The notes: a model not told the origin generated them from the letters alone. A stretch of DNA of 64,000 bases from Psilocybe azurescens (GCA_023853785.1 JAJIRX010000576.1:1-64000), one strand, 5' to 3'. Positions 12,909-24,977 are shown, numbered from the stretch's first letter. Translations and numbers: made by a program.

Positions 12909-13245
12909 GTGTCAATCCCTTGTGAGGTCGATTGCACTGTAATCCCTTGTAGTTCATTACGCCGCCTTCTTGGGCTACAAGCAAAGGCGGTATCTAGTGC
13001 TTGCAACAGGCTCGTTCTAGATGGCACGTTCGTATAACGACCCGTACCCTCATCGCTTGGGCCAGGTTATAACTCCAACCGTGTCAATCCCTTGTTAGGT
13101 AGATTGCACCGTAATTCCTTGAGGTACGTGATTACGCCACCTTCTTGGGTTACAAGCAAGGGTGGTGTCTAGTGCCTGCAACAAGCTCGGTACTAGACGG
13201 CATGTTCGCCAAACGATCCGTATATGCTCCCTCCTCGCTTCGTTG
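12909..13245. repeat. Diverged tandem repeat, two units of about 172 bp
   Basis: Unit 1 starts at 12909 and unit 2 at 13081, both opening with gtgtcaatccctt-like sequence and running through a shared block containing gccttcttgg, tacaagcaa and ctagtgc before tctaga/ctagacggca. In unit 1 the block contains the inverted repeat CCGCCTT...AAGGCGG, a possible short hairpin. The units differ by scattered substitutions and small indels, so the duplication is old. No coding capacity is evident. The origin, possibly a decayed mobile element, is unknown. Confidence 0.7.
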
Positions 13246-14724
13246 GTACGGACATCGAGGGCGGCAATTGCATTGAGCGGGGTTCGAACGAACGTCCACC
13301 TCTGCGTTTATACCACCTCATCGACGGACGCTAGCTGTCCAAGTACACGATTTGAGGGCAAATTTCCATGATCTAACACACATTATACCGCAAAGTATGA
13401 CTCTCAATAATTATGAAGTGCAAGATACTCTTCGGCGGCAGTCCATTATGATTAAGATGTCATTGAAAAGATGAATTACGCGTAATTACTTTTTGTTGAG
13501 AACTAACACGTAGGTCTATTCTCTAAAGATTAGATTGTACGTGAAATGAGCTATGAAGAAGCTAAAAGGAAGTACTTATGGTGGATCTGAAGAGTAGGGA
13601 GTCGAAGGAACAGGAGTTCACGTGACATAGGACAGACACTGTGACTCTTTTGTCTTGAGAAGCTTGTCCGATGTCGACTCATCCCAACGCAAAGCTACAT
13701 ATGAATCTCTCTAGAACATCTTAGAGCTTGTAATCTTTGAACCGACATCGTCACGACTTTCGTCATATCTGCAAGACACAGGGTCCAAGGACGTCTGGGG
13801 AAGGGATAAACCAAGGGAAGGCTTAGGTTCAGAGCGCCAATCAGTTGCTTGGTGCATTGCGCTATCAGAAATTACCTGCACAATGAGCTATCAGACCTAG
13901 ATCCCCGGGATCGCCATCAAATTGCACCAGATAGTATTTCTCTAAGCGCTGGGGAGAAGAACATCGTCCGCAATCTGCAGCCACTCCTACAGGTGTGATA
14001 GGAGGCTTACTTATCTATCGACACTGACTCCTGAGTAGAGAAGGAAAGCTTTCAGTGGCCTTCACCTGGTGGTTATGTGCGATTGTAGTCATGCACAACC
14101 TGCTCTCATGTGCGGGATGTGCAGTATCTGTCGTTCGTCATCAGTGTTACTTTGATCATGACCACTTGACTAGGATTATATTTGATGATTCAATGAGTTA
14201 CCGCAACCCATCATCGTTGACCCGCCTCAAGATCGTTCGGAGGACGTGGACCATAGAGAATGAGAGACGGCCCTTAAACGTCGGCTTCTTGATTCGTCTA
14301 AAACCATATGTGACTACTCGAACCAAAATGCTATCCCTCAACCTCGAGAACCCCCGTACTCTTTTCTTTCTTTTCTCACTTGCGAACTTTCTCCCAGGAG
14401 AATCTCACGCGTATTCACGGTGGTAAGCTTCTTATCAAATGACTTGATAAGTTTGGTATCGCGGAAATGCCTTCCGGCTCAAACATTCCTTTTCAGGAAA
14501 TGACCAGACGGGAGATTTCCCTATCGTCTCCATTCCTTTCGTTAATCGTTAATCTATGAATATCTAAAATAAACGAGTCAATCAGGATAGGCGGAGTGCT
14601 AAGCCGATAGATAGTACGCTCACAATCTATCATGGACGGACGCAAATTATGCTTCTCAGTGCTTGTTTATAAGGCGAAGGTTGGTAAGTCGTCCTGTCCT
14701 TTCGTGTCTTCAGCCTCATTCACA
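13246..14724. other. Intergenic region with no supported gene
   Basis: One open frame of 123 codons lies at 14055-14426 (+). A phrase within it, WWLCAIVVMHNLL, faintly resembles the C-terminal helix of DDE-type transposases of the Harbinger group, but no catalytic residues were found upstream, so I do not call it. The last part should contain the promoter of the NCS1 permease. Confidence 0.4.
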
Positions 14725-17374
14725 ATGGCCGGTCTCATTCAGCGCGTCAAGCAGAAGATTGTTATTGAGAATTCCTCCCATGACGCCAACGAAGATCTCC
14801 TTCCTTCGCCCCCTGAGACTCGCAACTGGACATGGTACAACTACAGCGCGCTTTGGGCAGGTCAGGCTCTCGATGCCAGCTGGGTATGTGCATCCTCCCT
14901 ATTACTTCATTTCTCGGGTCTAATACTCTCTTTCAGTGGAGTGTTGGATGTATGTTCGCTCGTTATCTCTAGCAGATCTTATTTTTAAATATATTTTCGC
15001 AGCTTCCTTCGTCAGCATTGGCCTCACAGTGAATCAGACGATTGCGCCCATCTTGATTGGTTGTTTTCTGACGGGCCTAGCAGCTGTGTAAGTTTACTCT
15101 CTATATATATCTGACGCAGTGAATTGACATGCTCGCAGGCTTAATGCTACTTTTGGAGCGTACTATCATGTTGGGTTTCCTGTGATGATTCGGTAATTAT
15201 TTGTTTAATAAGCTGTAGCCATTGCTTTTCTAAATGGTCACTTCTAGTCCAACATTTGGTCTCAAAGGTTCCAAATGGTTTGTCGTGCTTCGAGGATTGA
15301 TTGGAATTGTGAGTTCAGTCGTTTACTAGCTTGCCCTTCCTTGTCTAACGCATACTTCTCGTACAGGTCTGGTAGTAAGTACCTGAGTGTTTAAAAACGC
15401 GTCAATTAGCTCACCCTTTCTTGCGCTATAAGTGCTATCCAGGTCTACTACGCCGCAGAAATGATGAACGTGATGTGGGTTTGCATCTTCGGTCAACGAT
15501 ACATAAATTGGGAGCCTTCTATGCCTGCCTCCGCCGGGACTGATGCCAAAACCATTTTGAACTGTAAGCGAAAATGCTCAACTGCTGTTTCAATTCTCTA
15601 ATTCTTTCTATAGACTTCCTTGCTTGGACGGTTTCGTTGCCCTTGGCATTGCTTCATCCTTCGAAACTTCGCCCAATCTTCACCATTCGAGTTATTTTCG
15701 CTTTTGCCGCATTCTTCACGATGTTCGGTAAGCTTCTGCATCCCACCTCGATTGTATATCAAGCCTCATATCTTGCCTATGCAGTATGGTGTACTGTCCT
15801 GGGCCAAACAGACCCCAATGGCTTCAAGGGCTTCGCAATCCTCCAACCCAAACCGATCTCCGGTGGTGCGTTGGGATGGGCATCAATGAGCGCCATCAAC
15901 TCCATCCTTGCCACAGTCGCACCTATGATCACCAATCAGTCCGACGTCTCTCGCTACGCCAAAGCACCCAGACACGCCGGCTGGCCACAGGGTCTCACCA
16001 TTTTCGTCAGCAAGTCCTTGTTCGCCTTCTTCAGCATCATCGCCGCCGCTTCTCTCCAGTCGCGGTATGGAGGAGAAGCGAGATGGGGTATCTGGCAGCA
16101 ACTCCTGCTTCTCTTGGAGGAGAACTGGGATGGCAAGACTCGCTTTGGCTGGTATGTCTATCCCGCCTCTGAGAATCTCTGATTCGTATTCATAACAAAA
16201 CCTTTCTAGCTTCTTCATCGCTTGTGGCGTTGCTTACTCCTGTCATGGTTACAAACGCTTACTGCAACTCGGTACCCTTCGGTGCTGATATTGCTGCATT
16301 GTTCCCTCGTGAGATTTTTCATGTTCACTATTCTCTAATTTTTGACTAATCGCGATTTTTCAAATAGGCTACTTCAGTGAGTTTACTGTCATGAAGTCGA
16401 AGTTATTTCTTTGCTAACCAATATAAACTATAGCCATGATCAGGGGTCAAATTTTCATGACGCTTGTCTCTCTACCTGTCCTTCCTTGGCAAATTCTGTA
16501 TGATTGGTTGATTCGCACACTCTACCAAATGCTCATATGTTTCACTTTTAGGTCCAATGCCCAGGATTGTAAGCCATGTTCTTGTTTATGTATTTCGTTT
16601 CAAAGTACTCATCATTGACTTTTTAGTTCTGACCTTCCTCGGAAGCTATACATTTCTTATGGGCGCTCTTCTCGGCTGCCAATGGGGTGACTTTGTGCTA
16701 AGAAAAGGAAACTAGTGTGTATCATGCATTCTTACCTTGACGATCTCTTGACCCATTTTATTCTTTTCAGCCACGTTCGATCCATGTTCGATAAGAGCCC
16801 AAACGGTATCTACACATACCACAAAGGATATAACTTGGCAGGGTTTGCCGCCTGGTTTGTGTCATTCGCCATCATCTTCCCTGTACGTACCCTTCGATAC
16901 CCGGCAGCGTGAGACAACACTGATATCTTTTTGAAATAGGGCCTTGTTGCGGCATATATCCCCGATAAGATGAGCATTGGCGCGACAAGAATTTACAACA
17001 TGGTACGTCTCGCATTTCACTATGTATTTGAGAAATGTGGCTTATGGTTGTCTTCTGCAGGGATGGGTGATTAGTGTTCCTCTGTCGGGTCTCTGCTACT
17101 ACGCCATCAATCGATTCTTCCCTGCTCCTGTCGTCCCCGCTGAGTTTGCGGATGCCCAGGAACCGACTAAATGGCTGGGTATGGGAGAGATTCACGGTCA
17201 GTCTTCCACAGCCTATCAAACTTCTCTGCCAAAAACTGACCAACATGTTTCCATTCAGGCATCTTCCCCGGAGAGACCATTGACGGAACGAACAGCTCAT
17301 CTGACGATGGCTCGTCGATCGCAGACGATGAGAAGACGAAAGATCCCGTCGCCGTGTATTCTGTGGCTGCATAG
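14725..17374 (+). CDS. NCS1 family nucleobase/allantoin-type permease
   Basis: This is a plasma-membrane cation symporter of the nucleobase-cation-symporter-1 family, which imports uracil, allantoin, cytosine or related compounds. I traced about 16 exons. The start at 14725 opens MAGLIQRVKQKIVIE, followed by the family's NWTWYNYSALWAGQAL (TM1) and SIGLTVNQTIAPILIG. Next come GYYHVGFP-like TM3 and RPTFGLKGSKWFVVLRG, then NQSDVSRYAKAPRHAGWPQG in the TM8 region, and RYFTMIRGQIF before the C-terminal helices. The tail is acidic and serine-rich. Two exons are tiny: 8 nt at 15367-15374 and 9 nt at 16368-16376. At 16238-16240 (tcc) one base too many breaks the frame between GVAYS and VMVTNAYCNSVPFG, probably an assembly error. 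The distance to the PuuE-like gene (6 kb away) makes a ureide or purine substrate worth considering, but the sequence alone does not fix substrate. Confidence 0.9.
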
Positions 17375-18231
17375 ACATTGCTTTCGTCTCTCTTCCCGGG
17401 GTATTTTATTCCCCTTTTCCTGTAATTTTACTCATACTTTTTGGATACTCTTTCGGCATCCACTTCCACTAATCTTATATCATCTTAGCCGAAATATGCC
17501 ATTCTCCACGACTACATCATTTACCTTACACGTCCACTTTATTACAACGATATTAGATATGTACGAACCTTAGATTAAGTTCTTTTTAAATTTTGAATAT
17601 GACCTTGTGATGATTCTGCGTGGTGAATAAATGGGCTTTTCAACCTTCAAATTTTTATAAAAACAGATGGGCGCTTGTTCTGTCATGCACTGGCCACTTA
17701 GCAAAGATTTCTCTAGTTTAAATGAGCGCTTACTGGTACGATGTCTGACGATGAACTTCTAGAGTGTGTAATATAAAGTATAATCGTTAGAATATACCAT
17801 ATCGGTGTATGAGTTTCCTTCCTAAATATACAATTGCTACCTACATGTTACGACTGTATCGTGTTGCGCCCGGATTTCGATCCTGAGCACAATGAACGGA
17901 TGCTGACCACTGCTCAGAGCGCTCCAAAATAACCTACATCTAACATACGTCCAATAGACTTGAAATTTCCTAGCATGGAGTTTTTGGCCATACTAACCCT
18001 TTTCAATAGGCCGACGTCCACTTCTTCAATTTGCGCCGACCGCGATGTCATTTACTGAGGCTTACTCCAACTGTTTATGTCCGTGGAAAGCCGTTATGCG
18101 TTGATCCTTCCAGAACCTTTCATGAGCACAAATTTACTGTATTCTCGGTCAAAAGTATCTGTGAAGCAAGAGGATGCAGTTTCAGTGAGATGATGAGAAT
18201 GTTGAGAAAAGAGGGAAGCAAGCCCCCAATC
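17375..18231. other. Intergenic region, no gene seen
   Basis: This holds the 3' UTR of the NCS1 gene followed by unassigned sequence. Open frames are short and do not extend through plausible introns. It ends where the first duplicated segment begins. Confidence 0.5.
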
Positions 18232-18798
18232 ACCCCTGTGTCACTGGTGATTGTTTGTTAGACATGTTGGAATTCATTACGTATCTATTTTAAGATGTAC
18301 AGAGCTTTCTGTACATATCCAGTGCAAAACTGTCAAAATGGGCGCCCATATAGCTCCTGATGTATATGCCTTAGCGCGCGGCTCAACAACTCAAAAGACT
18401 GACTTTAGCCTCTGGCTTTACCCAATACTACACGTATATACTCGTTATAAATTGTTACAAGTGATATTTTTAGCAGCAAGAATTTACAGACCTCAATCAA
18501 AATGTGACCTACTACTCAGGGCTCCTCAGGTGGTTCTTTCTAAACTTGTACCTTCTATGTGAACACGGCATAGTGTGAGCTTTACACCACGTAATGCTGC
18601 ATATATTTTCTATACGAAATCCTGCTGTCATATTATGTCGTCAATAAACACATAACCACCTGCGAAATGGCGGTGTTATCAGGGTTTGTAAACTATCATA
18701 ATTGATTATCATCGACGTCGAGGGATGATCATCCAGAATCCATAAGAATAGACGAGCACAGCTCACTGAAGATGATTATTATTGGTTCAAGGGAGACA

Positions 18799-18804
18799 TA
18801 TAAG
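18799..18804 (+). promoter_or_regulatory. TATA box of DUF6533 gene, copy A
   Basis: TATAAG lies 99 bp upstream of the ATG at 18898. The paralogous gene in copy B has TATAAG at the identical distance, which supports a functional core promoter element. Confidence 0.6.
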
Positions 18805-18897
18805 GAGGCGTAGAGTGGTGCCAAGTTACATCAGGCCAGTCCCTCCCCCCCAGATTTCAAACCACAAAAACTCTCTGCTGGACAGAGAATGAAAAGT

Positions 18898-20577
18898 ATG
18901 TCGTGCGATACCTCTTCTGCAGACTTTCAAAGAGAACTGTGAGAGCTTACGAGGAGCATGACTAAAGGTCAAATAAAGTCTAACCATTTTATCCTTCCAG
19001 AATTACTCGATTAGACATTCAATATGCTAGCATAGGTTTGTCAACTATGCTTTTAACCGTTCGAATATAATCCTCATTCTACATTACGAAGCACTGGTAT
19101 TCTACGACTACTTCCTTACTTGGACCAGAGAAGTCAACTACGTCTGGCAAAAAATTCTCCCTTTCGACCGCCTTGTACTTCTCATGCAGATTTGCCATGG
19201 TCACAAACATTCTTTTTCTAATTGGCCTTGCTGGAAAACTATCCCCATGGATCAGGGTAAGCACTTCAACCTGCTTAATCAGAACTTTCTTTGATCGAGT
19301 AATCAAAACCGTTAGTGAGTTTCCGTGATTTACAGCAGATGATCAGTTGAACTTCAACTCCTCAGCTGCGATGCAGGTTTTAAAATATGCAGTACATTCA
19401 GCTTTGTGGGAAGAGCTGCAGTTATCAGTATGTTGATTTATATCTAAAAATACGTAGGTTGTATCTGAGACTATTATCTGTGTCTTTCAGCCGTCATTGG
19501 AGCAAGAACCTATGCCCTTTTGACCGCAACAAATGGATTCTACTCATATTCGGACCTCTGGGAGTGACCATCATGGTTATCGATGGAGTAAGATCCTTTT
19601 ACACCCTTAAAAGTAGCACCTAAGGCATTCTGACAGGACTGTGGCCTATTTAGATGCACATCAGATGGGTTGTTTGTATTGGAAGTCCACAGAATAGAAT
19701 GTACGTATGGTTCTCCCGCCCGCAAATCCTTGATACGAGGCGGCCAACTCACTGAGCCTGAATAATGTATTAGGCCAGAGAACTGTGGCACAATACTCGT
19801 GATTGTTTACGAGATCCTGGCGGCAATCCTCACAACATTTCGAGGCTGGCAAGCGCTACGAATCCGTGTTGACCTGACATCCGGGACAGAGAGATTGGAG
19901 TATCTAGTCATACAACAGGGTAAGTATTGGCGTTCGTTGTGTGATCCATTAAAATGAAATTCTTAACTATGTCTATAAATTTGAATCAGGGATTCTTTAT
20001 TTCTGGTAATAAATTTGGTCTTGATCTCCTTGCTAGATACTCATATAGATCTCTTCAGTTTTGTGTCGATATTTACCCTGTCGGGGCTGATACTGCTCTA
20101 TGTAAGCCAATGAAGAAGTTTTCGCTGTGACATTCTCAAAGCTGACTATGTAAATTGGCTATCTTTCTAGAAAGCACCGGTGAGTACTGCGGGGAAGTTT
20201 AATAACATAATTTAATATATTGACCATTCTAATGCACAGAACGGATCATTGATTCAGCGACTTTTCAATGCATTCACTCTCCCGTAAGTCGAGAGTGTCA
20301 GTACCTGTAAAGGATAAAATCGACAATTGCCATTTACAGCATTTCAGGAATGATGACGGCGCGCTTTATTCTTCATCTACGTGAGTGGGAGCACAAAATT
20401 ACCATGGTCCCCTCCGACGGCTCCGTGCTTGAGTCAATCGAGTTCCAACAACCCCCGCACGACCCTGAGCACGAAAGAAGCAGAATTAGCAGTATAATCG
20501 ACGAGTTTGGAAGATGTCCGGTCAGACAAGCCAGAATAGAGAGGAAAAGTATACCAAACGACTCCGAAGACGTTTAA
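18898..20577 (+). CDS. DUF6533-type seven-helix membrane protein, copy A
   Basis: This belongs to a large, uncharacterised, basidiomycete-specific family of seven-transmembrane proteins. Exon 1 begins at ATG 18898 (an extra in-frame ATG lies at 18889). Exon 3 starts at 19092 with the signature ALVFYDYFLTWTREVNYVW. It is followed by FAMVTNILFLIGLAGKLSPW, then ILVIVYEILAAILTTFRGWQ, FVSIFTLSGLILLY, a 9-nt exon KAP (20171-20179) and a final exon with SGMMTARFILHLREWEHK and a charged tail ending at 20577. Two frame breaks occur at runs: A-run 19149-19154 and T-run 19518-19521. Copy B is in frame at both places, so copy A is either carrying consensus errors or beginning to decay. Function is unknown. 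Confidence 0.75.
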
Positions 20578-20712
20578 ATGAAAATGTGCCATAGGAAAAC
20601 TCAAACCATCTAAGTGAACTTGAACTATGTAACGGTAAGGGAATCCAATACGACGGAGAAGTGTATCCGATTCTTGGGATTTCAAAAGCTTGAAAGTGGT
20701 GTAAACACAAAT

Positions 20713-21107
20713 TTTACTATTTCCTGAACGGATATTGAGTAATTTAGTGTCATGTAATTTCTTCTCTAGTAGCCACCCATACGTCTGATTTGTTCGTTAT
20801 ATACTCCACAAACTGGAAGAAAACAGGGGCAAAGAACATGCGTAGGGAATTGAGACGAAGAAGGAAGCGTACCTGTTTAATCACTGGAAAACGACCAGGT
20901 CTGCCTAACATGCGGGCATGCAAAGCCACAGTCATGAAGGCGGGCTGACCGTTTTGGCCTTCCTCATACAGGGTGCCTTTAGGGAGAGTCAATTAACGTA
21001 TGGCATACCCTGGAGAGCGATGAGTGAACATACCGAAAGAATTCTTGATATGTTCGTAATATGCCATAGAAGAGGCAAAACCAGGCGTGATGTAGAATTT
21101 GAAGTCG
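20713..21107 (-). pseudogene. Truncated 3' fragment of the PuuE-like deacetylase (copy A)
   Basis: Reading right to left, the fragment encodes the C-terminal part of the neighbouring deacetylase: FKFYITPGFASSMAYYEHIK, TLYEEGQNGQPAFMTVALHA, MLGRPGRFPVIKQ and FVEYITNKSDVWVATREEI. It has no 5' exons, the intron positions match those of the intact gene, and the last codons hit a TGA where the intact copy reads a codon for Arg. It was created by the tandem duplication ending at 21107 and cannot produce the enzyme. Confidence 0.85.
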
Positions 21108-21109
21108 TG

Positions 21110-21176
21110 ACGCCAAGTTCCTTGTTAGCATAAAAGAGCATAACGAGATTTTTTCGGCTCAAGATGAGCGTATACC
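21110..21176 (+). pseudogene. Filler fragment from an NmrA/EasG-like gene
   Basis: About 67 bp here match, at roughly four of five positions, exon 2 of the NAD(P)-binding gene at 58323-58400 (AKFLVSIKEHNEIFSA versus ASFLVSIKENNEVFSA, then PWG versus PWV). It is in the plus orientation and ends at the equivalent of the splice-proximal exon region. It sits exactly between the two duplicated copies, where no other homology is shared, so it looks like filler DNA captured when the duplication formed. Confidence 0.75.
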
Positions 21177-21803
21177 GTGGGGACCAGCCTTGGCATTCCA
21201 AAGAGAGGTACTCATGGGTAATAAGGCGAGTGGACATTAGAGGGATCATTTGACCCCTGTGTCACTATCGAATGCTGTGATGATTCACTGTCAATGTTAC
21301 ATTGTTAAACTGTTGGAGTTCATAATGAATCTATTTTTAGAATGCCAAGAACATTGGCGCCCATATAGCCCTGATGCACATGCTATAGCTTGTAGCCCAT
21401 AAGCTCAAAAGACTGGTTTTAACTACTACGCAAGAAGACACACTGGGAATAAGCAATATCTTTAGCCGCAGAATTTATAGACCTTAATCAGAATGTGACC
21501 TACCACTAATGGTTCCTCATGTGGTCCTTTCTAAACTTATACCACTCTGTGAATGCGCCATAGTAGAGCTTCACATTCCGTTATTTTATACTAGAATCCT
21601 GTTGTCGCGTTTTATCGCCGATAAAAATGTCACCATGTACAAAATCGCAGTGGTATAAGGATTGTAAATCATCCCAATCAGTCACCAGGATTGATTACCA
21701 TCGACTTCGAACGATGATCACGAACACCCATAAGAATATGTGGAAGCAACTTACTGGAACTATGATTATTATCAGCGCCAGTGGGAAATATATACCCCTA
21801 GCA

Positions 21804-21809
21804 TATAAG
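21804..21809 (+). promoter_or_regulatory. TATA box of DUF6533 gene, copy B
   Basis: TATAAG lies 99 bp upstream of the ATG at 21903, in the same place as in copy A, although the surrounding sequence has diverged. Confidence 0.6.
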
Positions 21810-21902
21810 TAGGTGCGTATTGCGCCGAAGTTACCCCAGGCCGGGCCCTCCTCTCCAACCGTTAAGCCACAAACACACTCTGCTGGACAGAGAAAGAAAG
21901 GC

Positions 21903-23574
21903 ATGTCGTGCAACAAATATTCCGCAGACTTTGAAAGAGAGCAGTAAGAACTTATGAGCGCGACTAAAAGTCAAAGGAAAATCTAATCATTGTATCCTTC
22001 TAGATTTATCAAGTTTTCCATTGAACTTGCTAGCATAAGTTGGTCGTGTTTTCAACTATTCAAATATGCTTCTCACTATACATCATAAAGCGCTGGTATT
22101 CTACGACTATTTTTGACGTGGACGAGAGAAGTCAACTACGTCTGGCGGAAAAAATTCAATATTTCAACCGCCCTGTATTTCTCATGCAGATATGCGATGA
22201 TCTCAAATATTCTTTATCTGATTGCTGTCGCCGGTAAACTACCCCCAGGTATTAGGGTAAGCATTTCAATCTGCTTATTTAAAACTCTCACTAAGTATAT
22301 TTTTCATACCGTTAGTGAGTTTATGTGATCTACAGAAGATAGTTCAATGAACTTCAAAATTCCTCAGTTGCAATGTTGGCTATCAAATATGCTGTGCTTT
22401 TGGCTATGTGGGAAGAGCAGCAATTCTCAGTGTGTCCTCATTTCTCTCTGAAAACATGCAGTTGCCATCTAAGATCAGTGTCCATACTATTAAGCCGTCA
22501 TCGGGGCAAGAACATACGCCCTATTCGACCGCAACAAATGGGTTCTGCTCGTATTCGGACCTCTGGGGATAGCCATCATGGCTGTAGACGCAGTAGAACA
22601 CTTTACATGTTTAAAATTAACATTGAGACATTCTAACATAGCTATGGGCTCGTTAGGTACACATTAGATGGGTTGTCTGTGTTGGGAGTCCAGGGAATAC
22701 AAAGTGCGTATCATTTCCCCCTTCTGCAAGCCCTGAGACGACGGCGGACAGCTCACTGCGCTTGAGCGATATAGGCCTGAGAACTATATGGCGATAGCCG
22801 TAATTGTTTACGAGATCCTGGCGGCAATACTCACCACCTTTCGAAGCTGGCAAGCGCTACGCATCCGCGTCGACCTGAAGTCCAGGACAAACAGATTGGA
22901 GTATCTTGTCGTACAACAGGGTAAGTTCCGGGACTATCGTATGAATCAATAAAAGGATAATTATACTAACGATGTCGGTAACTCAGGCATTCTTCACTTC
23001 TGGTAAAAAAAAACTTGCGGTGGCCCACTTTGCTGAAATACTTAGTACATATTTTTTCAGTGTTGTCTCGTTATTCACTCTGTCGTCACTTATATTGCTC
23101 TATGTAAGCCCTCGAATGAGTTTGCACTGCGACATGCTTAACGCCGACGATTATTTTCTCTAGAAAGCACCGGTGAGTACTACTGGGAAGTTTCATAAAA
23201 CAACTGAGTACACGGACCAATTCATTGCACAGAACGGATCAGTTATTCAACGACTTTTCAATGGGCTCACTCTCCCGTAAGTCCGAAACGCCCAGCTAGT
23301 ACCTGTAAAGGGAATTTTAAAAATTGCCATTCCTAGCATTTCAGGAATGATGACAGCGCGTTTTGTTCTTCATCTACGTGAATGGGAGCACAAAATGACC
23401 ATGGCCTCCACCGACGGCTCCATACTTGAGCCAATCGAGTTTCAACAACCCCCTCCAGGCTCCGAGCACGAAAGAAGCAGAATCAGCAGCATAATCGACG
23501 AGTTTGGAAGATGTCCGGTCAGACAAGCGAGAATAGAGAGAAAAAGTATACCAAACAACTCCGAAGAAGTCTAA
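21903..23574 (+). CDS. DUF6533-type seven-helix membrane protein, copy B
   Basis: Paralogue of the gene at 18898-20577 with the same exon plan. Exon 1 is MSCNKYSADFERE. Exon 3 gives LVFYDYF, TREVNYVWRKKFNISTALYF and ISNILYLIAVAGKLPPGIRV. Later exons give the NRGW-type helix ILAAILTTFRSWQALRIRVD, the 9-nt KAP exon (23164-23172) and the last exon MMTARFVLHLREWEHKMTMA through a charged tail. One T is missing from the run 22110-22114, which would otherwise stop the frame at TGA right after YDYF; this is probably a consensus error. Conservation between A and B is concentrated in the helices and the tail. Function unknown; seven helices allow but do not prove a receptor-like role. Confidence 0.78.
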
Positions 23575-23704
23575 ATGAAAATGTGCCATAGGAAAACTCA
23601 AACCATCTTAGTGAGTTTGACAGTATGTGACAGTAAAGGGATCCAATACGACGGAGAAGTGTGACCAACTCTTGAGCTTGGAAGTGCTGTCAACACAAAT
23701 TGTA

Positions 23705-24977
23705 CTATTTCCCGTACGGATACTGAGCAATCCAGTGGCGTGCGATTTCTTCTCTGGTAGCCACCCATACGTCAGGTTTGTTCGTTATATACTCCACAAA
23801 CTGGAAGAAACAGAGGCTAAGAATATGCGTAGGACATTTATGCGAAGGAAGCGTACCTGTTTAATCGCTGGAAAACGACCAGGTCTGCCTAACATGCGGG
23901 CATGCAAAGCCACAGTCATGAAGGCGGGCTGACCGTTTTGGCCTTCCTCATACAAGGTGTCTTTGGAGGGGTTGATTAACGTATAGCATACCCTGGAGAG
24001 TGATGAATGTAAATACCGAAAGAATTCTTGATATGCTCGTAATAAGCCATAGAAGAGGCAAAACCAGGCGCGATGTAGAATTTGAAGTCGTTCGAGTCAT
24101 ATGTGTATGGAACTAAGAGAAGGCCTTCTTCTGGACCAGCTATAGGATCGGGAATCCAGTATGGTAAATCGTCAGCGTCTGCGAAGGCAAACATGTGCAT
24201 CGGTATCAGTATAAAGCCTTAGAGGAACAAGCAAGAGAAAATCTGGCATACAGGTATCTGAATTATATAGCAATTCCAAGCCGAGATCTCGATAGACTTT
24301 GGACACCAATGCGCGGCTGCGGGGAGAAGGGCGCCCATAGTACCATCCAACAGGGACTTTACCAGATGGACTCGTGTTACGAAAAGAATCGATAGCCTGT
24401 CGAATTAGTTTCTCTTCTGATTCTGCGTCCATGTGTGTGTAGTTGATCCAACGGTAGCAGTGCGAGGCTGTTTCATGACCGCCCTCTTCGCATGCTCGAG
24501 CTATCTCTCTGTGAGTCGAAAAGGGTCAATCAAAAGAGTGAATATAGAGTGGGATGGACCGCAATAAGAATACTGACGGTTGGGATTCATAAGCCTTCCC
24601 CACAGCGTAAATAGTGATATGCATGTTATGTTTCTCAAATAAGTTGAGAAGGCGCCACATTCCACGACGAGATCCATACTCAAACTGAGTCTCCATAGGA
24701 ATATCACGTTCCCCGACCAAAGGAGGTTTCTAGATTCGAGGGTTCAAGCAAGTCCATTGAACATGAAGAAAAGGTGTACTCACAGGCCCGGTTTCTTGGA
24801 GATTGGACTCTGCCTGAGCATCTCCATTGTCAAGCGAGTTCTCCCCCCTTCTTCATAGTTTATGACGAAGTTGACGGCAATTTTGGCACCGTTCGGCCAG
24901 TTGGGGTTCGGAGGGAATCGTCCATAACCAGAGAAATCGCGAGGTGGGAAATTGGTGAGAGAAACTGGAGAAGGCAT
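23705..24977 (-). CDS. PuuE/allantoinase-like polysaccharide-deacetylase-fold hydrolase
   Basis: The protein has the NodB/polysaccharide deacetylase fold in its PuuE subgroup, whose characterised bacterial members hydrolyse allantoin; fungal members are mostly uncharacterised. Exons: 24784-24977, 24578-24729, 24252-24508, 24017-24178, 23857-23960 and 23705-23800. Key motifs are YGRFPPNPNWPNGAKIAVNF and VINYEEGGEN at the start, MxxQFEYGSRRGMWRLL, then HETASHCYRWINYTHM carrying the fold's histidines, GWYYGRPSPRSR, and HARMLGRPGRFPAIKQ with FVEYITNKPDVWVATREEI at the end. The start is ATG 24977. A C-run at 24843-24848 is one base short (frame changes between EEGG and ENSLDNGDAQ), most likely a consensus error. 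Only cytosolic features are visible and there is no signal peptide, which argues against a cell-wall chitin deacetylase. Its 3' third is duplicated at 20713-21107. Confidence 0.85.

Larger units (their letters stand above)
18232..21107. repeat. Tandem segmental duplication 1, copy A
   Basis: Copy A (18232-21107) and copy B (21252-24090) align from a shared acccctgtgtcact start to a shared atgtagaatttgaagtcg end. Each carries a full DUF6533-type gene and the 3' part of a PuuE-like gene on the opposite strand. The two copies are diverged by many substitutions and small indels, including in introns, so this is not an assembly duplicate. Copy A ends abruptly inside the deacetylase coding sequence, whereas copy B continues into the full gene. 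Confidence 0.9.
21252..24090. repeat. Tandem segmental duplication 1, copy B
   Basis: This is the second copy of the unit described at 18232-21107. It carries the second DUF6533-type gene and the 3' exons of the complete PuuE-like gene. Sequence 3' of 24090 (on the plus strand) is unique to this copy. Confidence 0.9.

Noticed and set aside
14055..14426. Possible Harbinger-type transposase remnant
   Set aside because: Only one weak C-terminal phrase fits and no catalytic DDE residues or terminal repeats were found.
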